Shown: piece after piece, positions 17,467 through 26,039 of the stretch
Layout: the number at the start of each line of letters is the position of its first letter
How positions within the stretch are numbered: position 1 is the first letter of the stretch
Assembly (NCBI RefSeq): GCF_001620365.2
Contig: NZ_LQMT02000003.1
Location: 282 to 61,328, forward strand
Length of the DNA stretch: 61,047 bases
Direction: 5' to 3'
From: Amycolatopsis keratiniphila subsp. keratiniphila
GTDB taxonomy: Bacteria; Actinomycetota; Actinomycetes; Mycobacteriales; Pseudonocardiaceae
Made by a program: the position numbers and the translations under genes
The notes under the pieces: model-generated
The model's database searches: none
What the model saw: the letters and a program-made list of their open reading frames with translations, nothing else
Told to the model about the DNA's origin: nothing

Positions 17467-18269
17467 CGACGCCCACGTTGTCCGCTCAGGGACTGGTCAA
17501 ACGCTACGGCCGGGTCACCGCCATCGACGGCGCCGACTTCGAGCTGTTCCCCGGCGAGGTGCTCGCCGTCGTCGGCGACAACGGCGCCGGGAAGTCGAGC
17601 CTCATCAAAGCCCTTTCGGGCGCGGTGATCCCGGATGCCGGTGAGATCAAAGTGGACGGTCAGACCGTCCACTTCAAGTCCCCTTTGGACGCTCGCCACT
17701 ACGGAATCGAGACGGTGTACCAGGATCTCGCCGTCGCGCCCGCGCTCGACATCGCGTCGAACATGTTCCTCGGCCGGGAAAAGCGGCGCACGGACCTGTT
17801 CGGCCGGCTGTTCCGGAAGCTGGACACCGCGACGATGCGGGCCGACGCACAGCGGATCCTCGACGAGCTCGGCATCAACATCAAGTCGATCACGCAGCCG
17901 GTGGAGACGTTGTCCGGTGGGCAGCGCCAAGGTGTCGCGGTCGCGCGGGCGGCGGCTTTCGGCACCAAGGCGGTGATCATGGACGAGCCCACCGCCGCGC
18001 TCGGCGTCGCCGAATCGGGCAAGGTGCTCGACCTGATCAACCGCATCCGCGAACGCGGCCTGCCGGTGGTGCTGATCAGCCACAACATGCCGCATGTGTT
18101 CGACATCGCCGACCGCATCCACGTGCACCGCCTCGGAAAGCGGGTCGCGGTGGTCTCGCCGAAGACGCACACTATGAACCAGGTCGTCGGCCTGCTCACG
18201 GGTGCGCTGAAGATCGGTGAGAACGGCGAGGTCGAAGAGGTCGCGTCGGCCGTCCACACGGGCCTGTAG
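17463..18269 (+). CDS. Sugar ABC transporter ATP-binding protein (FrcA-like)
   Basis: The product is 268 residues, a single ABC domain rather than the duplicated RbsA form, as in FrcA of rhizobia. Walker A is GDNGAGKSS (38-46), the signature is LSGGQRQGVAVARAAAFG, Walker B leads to VIMDEPTAAL, and the H-loop is LISHNMP. The family-specific FKSPLDARHYGIETVYQDLAV segment is present. The short Leu-rich C-terminus (GLLTGALKIGENGEVEEVASAVHTGL) is typical. It is translationally coupled to the permease (ATGA), and its TAG shares one base with the GTG of the kinase gene. Confidence 0.94.
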   Translation: MTTPTLSAQGLVKRYGRVTAIDGADFELFPGEVLAVVGDNGAGKSSLIKALSGAVIPDAGEIKVDGQTVHFKSPLDARHYGIETVYQDLAVAPALDIASNMFLGREKRRTDLFGRLFRKLDTATMRADAQRILDELGINIKSITQPVETLSGGQRQGVAVARAAAFGTKAVIMDEPTAALGVAESGKVLDLINRIRERGLPVVLISHNMPHVFDIADRIHVHRLGKRVAVVSPKTHTMNQVVGLLTGALKIGENGEVEEVASAVHTGL

Positions 18270-19140
18270 TGAGAGTGCTGCTGGCGGGCCTGTGCACCGT
18301 CGACCAGATTCAGCGCGTCGCCGAGATCCCGGCGCCGGGCGAGAAGGTGCGTTCGCTGTCGATGGACGTCGCCGCCGGGGGGCCGGCGACGAACGCGGCG
18401 GTGACCGTGGCCGCGCTCGGCGCAGGGTCGACGCTCCTGACGGTCGCCGGAGCGCACCCGCTGGCGGCACTCGCCCGCGCCGACCTCGAGGCGCACGGCG
18501 TCGACCTGGTCGACCTCGATCCCGAACGCCCGGATCCGCCCGCGATCAGCGCCATCGTCGTCCGCGACTCCGACGGGGAACGCACCGTCGTCTCGCGCAA
18601 CGCCCACGCTTCCTCGCGTTTCGTCCTCTCGATGCGGTCCTTGCACGCGCAACTACCGCATTCAGAGGACGAAATGCCGGGGTGTGTGCTCCTGGACGGG
18701 CACCATCCGGAGGTCGCGCTGGCGGTCGCGCGCTGGGCGCGGGAGCGGAAGGTGCCGGTGGTGCTCGACGCCGGGAGCTGGAAGCCGGTCTTCCCCGAAC
18801 TCCTCCCGCTGGTCGACATCGCCGCGTGCTCGTCGCTGTACCGAGGGGACGATCCGCGCGAGCACGGCGTGCCGGTGGTCATCACGACCGCCGGGCCGGA
18901 GCCGGTCCGCTGGTCGACGACGGACGGATCCGGTGCGGTTCCCGTTCCCGTCACCCGGGCGCGTGACACGCTGGGCGCGGGCGACGTCTGGCACGGAGCT
19001 TTCGCGTACGCGGTCGCCAGGGGCACAGGGGATGTCCAGGGCTGGATCGGGTTCGCCAACGAGGTGGCCGCCGAACGGGTGCGGCATGAAGGACCGAGGT
19101 CGTGGACGGCCGCGGTCGCGAAGATGGGAGAAGGACAGCC

Positions 19141-19144
<4 letters not shown>
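18269..19144 (+). CDS. PfkB family carbohydrate kinase
   Basis: The product is 291 residues from GTG. The PfkB/ribokinase fold is indicated by the N-terminal GGPATNAAVTVAALGA (first signature, about residues 37-52) and the C-terminal TRARDTLGAGDVWHGAFAYAVARG with DTLGAGD (second signature), where the Asp of GAGD is the catalytic base. VLLDGHHPEVAL and VVLDAGSWKP are typical of the ribokinase-like subgroup with two strands before the lid. It presumably phosphorylates the sugar brought in by the transporter. Residues about 117-136 are encoded by a palindrome related to family D (18619-18674), which may be an insertion. Coupled to the next gene (ATGA). Confidence 0.9.
18619..18674. repeat. 56-bp palindrome inside the PfkB kinase gene, related to family D
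   Basis: The arms are 20 nt: 18619-18638 (TTTCGTCCTCT, CG, ATGCGGT) and 18655-18674 (ACCGCAT, TC, AGAGGACGAAA). They pair at 18 of 20 positions with a 16-nt loop. The right arm contains CCGCATTCAGAGGAC, the exact complement of 40386-40400 in the family D copy after fba. It is translated as part of the kinase (about residues 117-136) without a stop. Confidence 0.78.
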
Positions 19145-19784
<640 letters not shown>

Positions 19785-19788
<4 letters not shown>

Positions 19789-20531
19789 GTGGTGTTCTCG
19801 TCGTCACGGGCGGAAGCAAAGGCATCGGCGCGGCGGTCTGCGAGCTGGCCGCCGCGCGCGGTTACGACGTCGTCGTCAACTACGCGGGTGACGCCGAAGC
19901 GGCCGAAGACGTCGCCTCACGCGTCCGGAAGCACGGCGTTCAGGCGATCACCCAGCGCGGCGACGTCGCGTCCGAAGAAGACGTGGTGGCCCTGTTCGAC
20001 GCCGCCGTCGCACTCGGCCCGCTCGCCGGGCTGGTCGCGAACGCGGCCATCACTGGCAACACCCCTGGCCGGTTCGACGAATACGAAGTCGACGTCGTCC
20101 GTCGTGTCGTCGATGTCAACGTCACGGGTGTCTTCCTGTGCGTCCGCGAGGGCATCCGCCGGATGTCCACCCGGTACGGCGGTGACGGCGGCGCGATCGT
20201 GACGCTGTCCTCCACCGCCGCGCGGACCGGTTCGCCCGGCGAATGGGTCCATTACGCGGGCACCAAGGCGGCGGTGGAAACGATGACCTACGGCGTGGCG
20301 CAAGAAGTAGCGAAAGAATCCGTCCGGGTGAACGCCGTCGCACCAGGGATGATCCACACCGGATTGCACGCCGCGGCGGGATTGCCCGACCGCATGGACC
20401 GGATCGCCCCCACCATCCCGATGGGACGGGCGGGTGAACCCGGCGAAGTCGCGGAAGCCGTGCTGTGGCTGCTTTCCCCGGCGGCGTCGTACACCACCGG
20501 GACGGTATTGACCGTCAGCGGAGGACGTTGA
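19785..20531 (+). CDS. Short-chain dehydrogenase/reductase
   Basis: The product is 248 residues and the last gene of the sugar operon (ATGA overlap with the kinase). Motifs: TGGSKGIG (residues 8-15) for NAD(P), ANAA in place of NNAG, and the catalytic STA...YAGTK set (Ser near 145, Tyr and Lys in HYAGTKAA). APGMIHTGLH and GRAGEPGEVAEAVLWLLSPAASYTTGTVLTVSGG are typical of FabG/glucose-dehydrogenase-like enzymes. In this context it may oxidise or reduce the transported sugar or polyol. That role is inferred from position only. Confidence 0.88.
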
Positions 20532-20716
20532 CACCCAGGGCCACGAGGCGGTCACGAGGCGATATCGGGTCCGCGTGCGGTTCAGCCACTTTTTAACACT
20601 GTTTCCCGGCGGATATCACGATTCATGTGGGAAGTCGGCGGATCACCTCGTGGCCCGAGGCGCCTGTGTCACCCTGGTGGCGCCCCCAAGCTTCTTGATC
20701 AGGACGGTCATCCCCG

Positions 20717-21130
20717 ATGTCCAAGCTCATGTCTGTGCACCACCTGGCACTCACCGTGACCGATGTGGACCGGAGCGTGCCCTGGTACGCCCGTGTGCTC
20801 GAACTCGAGGAGTTCACGCGTCGCGAAGACCCGGAGACGGGACTGCGGAAGGTCGTGCTCAGGTCACCGAGCGAAGGTTTCGCCGTGGTTCTCGTCGAGC
20901 ATCAGGACACCGAGCGGCCGCGGTTCGACGAACGGCGGACAGGTCTGGACCACGTGGCCTTCAAGGTCTCGTCGCGGTCGGAGCTGGCCGAATGGGAAGC
21001 GCGGCTCTCGGAATACGGCGTCGTCTATTCGCCGTCGAAGGGATCGCGGACCTTGCAAGGCTCGTCGGTCATCGTGTTCCGCGACCCCGATGGGATCCAG
21101 CTGGAGATCTGGGCGGATCCGGAAGTTTAG
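20717..21130 (+). CDS. VOC (glyoxalase/dioxygenase fold) family protein
   Basis: The product is 137 residues (an ATG four codons later is also possible). It has one pair of beta-alpha-beta-beta-beta modules: VHHLALTVTDVDRSVPWYARVLELEEF at the N-terminus and GLDHVAFKVSSRSELAEWEARLSEYGV after the middle, ending FRDPDGIQLEIWADP. The metal ligands expected for VOC enzymes (His in HHLAL, His in LDHVAF, Glu in LEIW) are present, so it could be catalytic rather than only a binding protein. Substrate unknown. It stands alone, converging on DedA with a 4-bp overlap of stops. Confidence 0.85.
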   Translation: MSKLMSVHHLALTVTDVDRSVPWYARVLELEEFTRREDPETGLRKVVLRSPSEGFAVVLVEHQDTERPRFDERRTGLDHVAFKVSSRSELAEWEARLSEYGVVYSPSKGSRTLQGSSVIVFRDPDGIQLEIWADPEV

Positions 21131-21795
21131 GGCGTGCTCTGTTCCGGCTCTTCGGCGGGACGCCTCATCTCCTGGCGGTAGCGGATCACGCCGTAGGCCG
21201 TGCCCACCACGAAGAACGCGACGCTGATCCACAAGGCCGCCGTCTTGACCCACGGCAGCTGGTCCAGCAGACCGGCGCCGTAGTAGCCGAGCAGTACCAG
21301 CGTCGGCACCCAGAGCAGCCCGCCGAGCGCCGTCGCGAGCGCGAACCGGCGCGGGTCCATCCGCGCGGTCCCCGCGATGAGCGGCGCCAGCGTGCGGATC
21401 CACGGGATCCAGCGCGCGGCGACGATGGCGAAGAAACCCTTGCGATCCAGGAACGCCCTGGCACGGTCGAGGTTGTGCCGGTTCAGCACCTTGCCGCCAC
21501 GGCGGGCGATCAGTTTCGTGCCCGTGGTCCGGCCGATGTAGTAGCCCACTTGGTTGCCAAGGATCGCGACGAGCAGCGCGGCGGCCGAGAGCAGCCACGC
21601 GTTCAGGTCGGAGCCGTGCTGCGCGAGGACGACTCCGGCCGCGAACAGCAGGGAGTCGCCGGGCAGGAACAGCCCGATGATCAGCGCGCACTCCACGAAG
21701 ATGAAGCTCAGCACGATCACCCAGACGAGCACCGGCCCGGCGGTGTCGAGCCAGCTCACCCCGATGCCCGCGGCCTCGGTGTACACCTCACTCAC
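21127..21795 (-). CDS. DedA family membrane protein (first of two)
   Basis: The product is 222 residues. DedA/SNARE-associated motifs are visible: FLPGDSLLFAAGVV, GNQVGYYIGRTTGTKLI, FFAIVAARWIPWIRTLAPLIAGTARMDPRRF (the conserved R-x-x-P and GT region), and GGLLWVPTLVLLGYYG. About five membrane segments are predicted. Members are now linked to flipping of undecaprenyl phosphate or other lipids. A second DedA gene is at 29170. Mycobacteria have a DedA gene (Rv0364) next to fba, so one of the two copies is probably the syntenic one. Confidence 0.93.
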   Translation of the reverse strand: MSEVYTEAAGIGVSWLDTAGPVLVWVIVLSFIFVECALIIGLFLPGDSLLFAAGVVLAQHGSDLNAWLLSAAALLVAILGNQVGYYIGRTTGTKLIARRGGKVLNRHNLDRARAFLDRKGFFAIVAARWIPWIRTLAPLIAGTARMDPRRFALATALGGLLWVPTLVLLGYYGAGLLDQLPWVKTAALWISVAFFVVGTAYGVIRYRQEMRRPAEEPEQSTP

Positions 21796-21885
21796 GACGC
21801 GAGCCTACGTGTACTCGGGGAACCGCACTTCACCGAACGGTGGAATCGGGGTGTCTTGACTGTCCCTGTCACGCCTTCTCCGAAT

Positions 21886-21938
21886 GCTATGAACGGTCCG
21901 TTCCTTGCAAAATTTGCAAGGAACGGACCGTTCATAGC
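21886..21938. repeat. Palindrome family A, complete copy
   Basis: Two perfectly complementary 26-nt arms (GCTATGAACGGTCC... and its complement ending CGTTCATAGC) surround a single central base. It lies 8 bp downstream of the stop of the MFS gene (21947, minus strand), a position suited to a transcript 3' end. No run of T follows. Confidence 0.93.
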
Positions 21939-21946
21939 GCTGGTGA

Positions 21947-24208
21947 CTAGTGCTCGACGAGCTCGTCCAGCGCCTGGTCGTAGCTCAGCCGGACATCGTG
22001 TTCGGCCTGGTCACCGCCCAGCAGCTCCACCCGGCTGGTCGCGGGCGGGTAGCCGCTGGCGATCACCGTGTAGGTCCCGGCGGGCAGGTCGCTGACCGTG
22101 TAGTTGCCCTCCGCGTCCGTCCTCGCCACGGCGGCGACGCCGCCCGAGGCGTCGAGGACGGTGATCCGCGCGTCCGGCACGACCCGGTCCCCGTCGGTGC
22201 GGGCGACCCCGCTCAGCAGGATCGTGCTGACCAGTTCGACGTCGTGGCGCAGCATCCCGGACCCGGTGGCGGTCAGCGTCGCCGCGACCGGCCGGAACCA
22301 GCGCCCGCTGGCGACGATCGTGTACCGCCCGCCCACGATGCCGGCGAACGAGTAGACGCCGTTCTCGTTCGTGTGCGTCCTGGCCACCTGATTGCCGTTG
22401 TGGTCGATCAGGGTCAGCGCCGCCCCCGCGACGTTCGTGGCGTCGTCCCGGCGGACGTGCCCGCTGATCTGCGCGGATCCCGCCCGGTAGGCCCCGTTCC
22501 CGTTGGCCAGCGCGTGCTTGCCGGGCTCGACGGGCGCGGTCACCACGGTCTTCTCGGAAGCCGTCTCGGCAGGCACGTCTTCCTCTTCGAGGAGTGCTTC
22601 GCCGCCTTCGAGAGCCGAAGCCGCCGAAGGAGCCGAGCCGCCGAGCAGCGGGATCTCCTTCATGAACATCAGCACCAGCGTCGCCAGCAGCGCGACCGCG
22701 CCCGCCACGTAGAACACCGTGGTGATCGACTCGGTGAAGCCGATCAGCACCGGGGTCTTGATGGCCTCGGGCAGGCTCGCGATACCGCTCGTGTTCGACT
22801 GGATGTCGCCCAGCGCCGCCGCACCGGGACCGGTGGGCGCGTTGCCGCCGAACGCCTTGGTGATGTTGCCCGGCAGGACGTTGAACAGGATCGTCAGGAA
22901 CACCGCGACACCCGCAGTACCACCGATCTGCCGGAAGAACGTCGCCGACGCGGTCGACACGCCCATGTCGCTGCGCGGTCCCGCGTTCTGCACCGCGATG
23001 ATCAGCGTCTGCATGCAGGCACCGAGGCCGAGACCGATGATCGCGGCCGCGACCAGCGGGTGCCACAGCGCGCTGTTGTACTCGACCTGCGCGAAGAAGA
23101 ACGCGCCCGCCGCGATCAGCAGCGTGCCGACCACCGGGAACACCTTGTAGCGTCCGGTCTTGCTGGTGATCTGGCCCGAGATGATCGAACCGCTCATGAT
23201 GCCCGCCATCAGCGGGATCATCAGCAGACCCGATTCGGTCGGCGAGAACTCCTGCACCACCTGCATGTACTGCGGGATCATCATGATCGCGCCGAACATC
23301 GCGACACCGACGATGATGCCGCCGACGATCGCGACCGTGAAGGTCGAGTTCTTGAACAGCCGCAACGGGATCAGCGCCGCGTCCTTCATCAGCTTCTCGA
23401 TGAAGATGAAGGCGATCACGCCGATGCCGCCGATGACGTAGCAGATGATCGCGTTCTGCGAGCCCCAGCCCCACTTGTTGCCCTGCTCGGCGACGATCAG
23501 GAACGGCACCACGGCGACGACGAGCGCGAGCCCGCCCCACCAGTCGATCTTGTGGTCGTGGCGCTGGTGCGGCACGTTGAGCACGCGGGCCACCACGAAC
23601 AGCGCGACGATCGCGATCGGCACGTTGATCAGGAACACCCAGCGCCAACCGGCGATGTCGTAGCCGAAGACGCTGCCGAGCTTGTCGAAGTCGGCGAAGA
23701 AGCCGCCGAGCACCGGGCCGAGCACGGTGGAGATACCGAACACGGCGAGGAAGTAGCCCTGGTAGCGGGCGCGTTCCCGCGGCGGCACGATGTCGCCCAT
23801 GATCGTCATCGCCAGCGACATCAGCCCGCCGGCGCCGAGGCCCTGGATCGCGCGGAACGCGGCCAGCTCGTACATCGACGTCGCGAACGCCGAAGCGATC
23901 GAGCCGACCAGGAAGATCGAGATCGCCGCGATGTAGAACGGCTTGCGCCCGTAGATGTCGGACAGCTTGCCGTAGATCGGCGTGACGATCGTCGAGGTGA
24001 TCAGGTAGGCCGTGGTGATCCAGGCCTGCAGGTCGAACCCGTTGAGGTCGTTCGCGATCCGGACGATCGAGGTGCCCACGATCGTCTGGTCGAGTGCCGC
24101 CAGGAACATGCCCGACATCAGGCCGATCAGGATCGTGACGATCTGACGGTGACTGAGCCGGGGACCATCTTCGTGGATGGCTGGCGGACTTTCTACTGCG
24201 GAACTCAT
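21947..24208 (-). CDS. DHA2-type MFS drug transporter with C-terminal carboxypeptidase-regulatory-like domains
   Basis: The product is 753 residues. Residues about 20-545 are a 14-segment DHA2 major facilitator: ALDQTIVGTSIVRIANDL (motif D1), LSDIYGRKPFY (motif A), GLGAGGLMSLAMTIMGDIVPPRERARYQG (motif C region). After a linker rich in Ala/Glu/Val come two repeats of about 80 residues (from ISGHVRRDD and LLSGVARTDGD), each with the T..(D/E)G.Y....L..G.YT(I/V)(I/V)ASG pattern of carboxypeptidase-regulatory-like beta-sandwich domains. In the standard topology this tail would be cytoplasmic, which is unusual for such domains. It is expressed with the MarR gene 4 bp upstream. Substrate unknown; a hydrophobic drug is likely. 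Confidence 0.9.
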   Translation of the reverse strand: MSSAVESPPAIHEDGPRLSHRQIVTILIGLMSGMFLAALDQTIVGTSIVRIANDLNGFDLQAWITTAYLITSTIVTPIYGKLSDIYGRKPFYIAAISIFLVGSIASAFATSMYELAAFRAIQGLGAGGLMSLAMTIMGDIVPPRERARYQGYFLAVFGISTVLGPVLGGFFADFDKLGSVFGYDIAGWRWVFLINVPIAIVALFVVARVLNVPHQRHDHKIDWWGGLALVVAVVPFLIVAEQGNKWGWGSQNAIICYVIGGIGVIAFIFIEKLMKDAALIPLRLFKNSTFTVAIVGGIIVGVAMFGAIMMIPQYMQVVQEFSPTESGLLMIPLMAGIMSGSIISGQITSKTGRYKVFPVVGTLLIAAGAFFFAQVEYNSALWHPLVAAAIIGLGLGACMQTLIIAVQNAGPRSDMGVSTASATFFRQIGGTAGVAVFLTILFNVLPGNITKAFGGNAPTGPGAAALGDIQSNTSGIASLPEAIKTPVLIGFTESITTVFYVAGAVALLATLVLMFMKEIPLLGGSAPSAASALEGGEALLEEEDVPAETASEKTVVTAPVEPGKHALANGNGAYRAGSAQISGHVRRDDATNVAGAALTLIDHNGNQVARTHTNENGVYSFAGIVGGRYTIVASGRWFRPVAATLTATGSGMLRHDVELVSTILLSGVARTDGDRVVPDARITVLDASGGVAAVARTDAEGNYTVSDLPAGTYTVIASGYPPATSRVELLGGDQAEHDVRLSYDQALDELVEH

Positions 24209-24212
24209 TGCT

Positions 24213-24731
24213 TCAGGCCCCCTTGGCCTTCGACGCCGACGCGGGGTCGGCGAACTGTGGAGATGTTTTTTCGATGTCGTTGTTCAGCCGGTTGAACAGC
24301 GAGTTGAGGGTCTTCCGGTCCTCGTCGGACCAGTCGCCGAGCACCTCGGCCAGCCACTGGTTCCGCTGCTTGCGGTTCTCCTCGAAGACCCGGAGTCCTT
24401 CGGCGGTCGGTGCGAGCAGGCAGGCGCGGCCGTCTTCGGGGTCGGCCAGGCGCTCGACCAGCCCGTGCTGGACGAGGGAGCTCGACTGCCTGCTGATGGT
24501 CGAGATCTCGGAGTGCAGGAACTCGGCGAGTTTGCTGGTCCGCTGAGGGCCGACGTGGATGAGGCAGAAGAGGATCGCGTACGCGGCCCGCTCGATGCCG
24601 TCCGGTCCCTGCTTGGACACCTGGGACTTGGCCCGGTTGACCAGGCGGACGAGCCGCACGAGCTCATGCCCGAGGGTGTCGGCCAGATCGAGGTCGGACT
24701 TCGACCTGGTGCCGGGTGTCGTGGGTGTCAT
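24213..24731 (-). CDS. MarR family transcriptional regulator
   Basis: The product is 172 residues. A winged helix-turn-helix is visible around residues 55-115: LCLIHVGPQRTSKLAEFLHSEISTISRQSSSLVQHGLVERLADPEDGRACLLAPTAEGLRVFEE, with the wing DPEDGRA, the MarR hallmark. It is the first gene of a two-gene unit with the DHA2 transporter, so it most likely represses its own operon. A palindrome CAACTAGTTG in the upstream region (24765-24774) is the likely operator. Induction by a transported drug would fit the family. Confidence 0.93.
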   Translation of the reverse strand: MTPTTPGTRSKSDLDLADTLGHELVRLVRLVNRAKSQVSKQGPDGIERAAYAILFCLIHVGPQRTSKLAEFLHSEISTISRQSSSLVQHGLVERLADPEDGRACLLAPTAEGLRVFEENRKQRNQWLAEVLGDWSDEDRKTLNSLFNRLNNDIEKTSPQFADPASASKAKGA

Positions 24732-24763
24732 GGTGGGTCTCTCTCGCCGGTTGCTTGGTCACT

Positions 24764-24775
24764 GCAACTAGTTGT
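24764..24775. promoter_or_regulatory. Probable MarR operator
   Basis: The core CAACTAGTTG (24765-24774) is a perfect 10-bp palindrome, 34 bp upstream of the MarR start. The surrounding sequence is AT-richer than the rest of the window, as expected of a promoter. Confidence 0.6.
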
Positions 24776-24924
24776 CTAGAGCAAGGATGTTCCTCTCAAG
24801 GGAGGTTCGCAAGAAGAAAGTGACGTTGTGTGTCCGATGACACTTTAGTTGCCGCATGCAAGCACATTTATTCGTGCATGTTTGTCCGGTTCGCCCTGAG
24901 CTGCACTTTTGCTTTGATGGAGTC

Positions 24925-25347
24925 ATGACCGACTCCGCGCTCTACGCGATCCTCGCCAGTCGAAACTTCGGCACCCTGGCCACCATCAAGCGTGATGGGC
25001 GGCCCCAGCTGTCCACCGTCAACTACCTCTACGACGCGGACGCCGGCACGATCCTGATCTCGATCACCGCGCCGCGGGCCAAGACCAAGAACCTCCAGCG
25101 CGATCCGCGGGCGACGTTTCACGTTTCGACCGAGAGCGGTGACGGCTACGTCGTCGTCGAGGGGCCGGCGGTGCTCACGCCGACCGCCGCTTCGCGTGAC
25201 GACGCGACCGTCGACGCGCTGGTGGACCACTATCGGCGGGCTCGGGGCGAGCACCCGGACTGGGACGAGTTCCGCGACGTCATGGTCGCCGATCAGCGGG
25301 TGCTGCTGACGATCCCGATCGAGCGCGTCTACGGGATCCAGATGTAG
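24925..25347 (+). CDS. Pyridoxamine 5'-phosphate oxidase-fold protein, F420-type
   Basis: The product is 140 residues. The start at 24925 (MTDSALYAILASRNFGTLATIKRDGRPQLSTVNYLYD) matches the usual N-terminus of actinobacterial PPOX-class proteins; an upstream in-frame ATG would add 23 unlikely residues. Conserved pieces are GTLATI.RDGRPQLSTV and KNLQRDPRATFHV, typical of split-barrel F420- or FMN-dependent reductases. Substrate unknown. It is separated from the convergent TetR gene by a perfect palindrome. Confidence 0.88.
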   Translation: MTDSALYAILASRNFGTLATIKRDGRPQLSTVNYLYDADAGTILISITAPRAKTKNLQRDPRATFHVSTESGDGYVVVEGPAVLTPTAASRDDATVDALVDHYRRARGEHPDWDEFRDVMVADQRVLLTIPIERVYGIQM

Positions 25348-25354
25348 CCCGGGG

Positions 25355-25411
25355 ATGTCATGAAAGGGTCGTTCAGGACATGTTTTGTCCTGAACGACCC
25401 TTTCATGACAT
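25355..25411. repeat. Perfect 26-nt-arm palindrome (family B variant) at a convergent junction
   Basis: The left arm 25355-25380 begins ATGTCATGAAAGGGTCG and the right arm 25386-25411 is its exact complement; the loop is TGTTT. It lies 8 bp after the PPOX stop and 13 bp before the TetR stop, so it can act on both transcripts. Confidence 0.9.
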
Positions 25412-25423
25412 TTGCGAGAGGGG

Positions 25424-25951
25424 TCAGCGGGCGATGCGGGCCTTGATCTCGTCGATCCGGTCGAGGAGGGGGCTCGCGTCGTCCCGGCCAAGTGCCGCCC
25501 GGAGATAGAGGCCGTCGCCGACCAGGATGACCAGCTCGGCGGTCAGCGGGTCGTCGACGTGCTCGCTGATCAGGTCGTGCACCTTCTGGTTGTAGACCTG
25601 CACGACCGCGGAGACCCGCGGCTCGTTGAGCATGATCCGGAGCGTCGCCATGGTCGTGCGGTGCAGTGCCTTGCGCTCGGTGACGTCGGTGATCGCCGTC
25701 CGCAGATACCAGGAGACGACACCTTCTGGCGCCTTCTGCGCCTCTGCGAGATCCGCCTCCGACAGCGTCGCGAGACGTTCCATCAGGCCGTCGACCAGGG
25801 CTTCCTTGGAGCCGAAGTGGTAGAGCAGGCCACCCTTCGACACCCCGGCGTGCGCGGCGACGGCGTCGAGGGTGACCCCGCCGGGACCTTGCTCGATGAG
25901 GATTTCCTCGTACGAGTCGAGGATGCGTTCCTTCGCGGTGGGCTTCGCCAT
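25424..25951 (-). CDS. TetR family regulator of the adjacent MFS exporter
   Basis: The product is 175 residues. The helix-turn-helix is at residues about 8-55 (KERILDSYEEILIEQGPGGVTLDAVAAHAGVSKGGLLYHFGSKEALVDGL) with the TetR hallmark GVSKGGLLYHF. The C-terminal ligand domain has a YLR..ITDV..RKALHRTTMA pattern. It is divergent from the MFS gene at 26040, and two palindromic sites lie between them, so it should repress both. The arrangement resembles the LfrR-LfrA pair of mycobacteria. Confidence 0.93.
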   Translation of the reverse strand: MAKPTAKERILDSYEEILIEQGPGGVTLDAVAAHAGVSKGGLLYHFGSKEALVDGLMERLATLSEADLAEAQKAPEGVVSWYLRTAITDVTERKALHRTTMATLRIMLNEPRVSAVVQVYNQKVHDLISEHVDDPLTAELVILVGDGLYLRAALGRDDASPLLDRIDEIKARIAR

Positions 25952-25964
25952 ATCAGTTGACTAT

Positions 25965-26018
25965 ACCGTCTGGACGGTTTACCTTCGAACGAGGCGGTAA
26001 CTGTACCGTCCGGACGGT
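25965..26018. promoter_or_regulatory. Twin TetR operators
   Basis: ACCGTCTGGACGGT (25965-25978) and ACCGTCCGGACGGT (26005-26018) are 14-bp palindromes differing by one central base. Their start-to-start distance is 40 bp, close to four helical turns, so dimers would sit on the same DNA face. Both are between the TetR and MFS starts. Confidence 0.9.
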
Positions 26019-26039
26019 TTAGCTTAAGGAGAGTGCGCC

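Noticed and set aside
25355..25411. A classical rho-independent terminator
   Set aside because: The hairpin is perfect but no T run follows on either side; I recorded it as a repeat that may still end transcripts.
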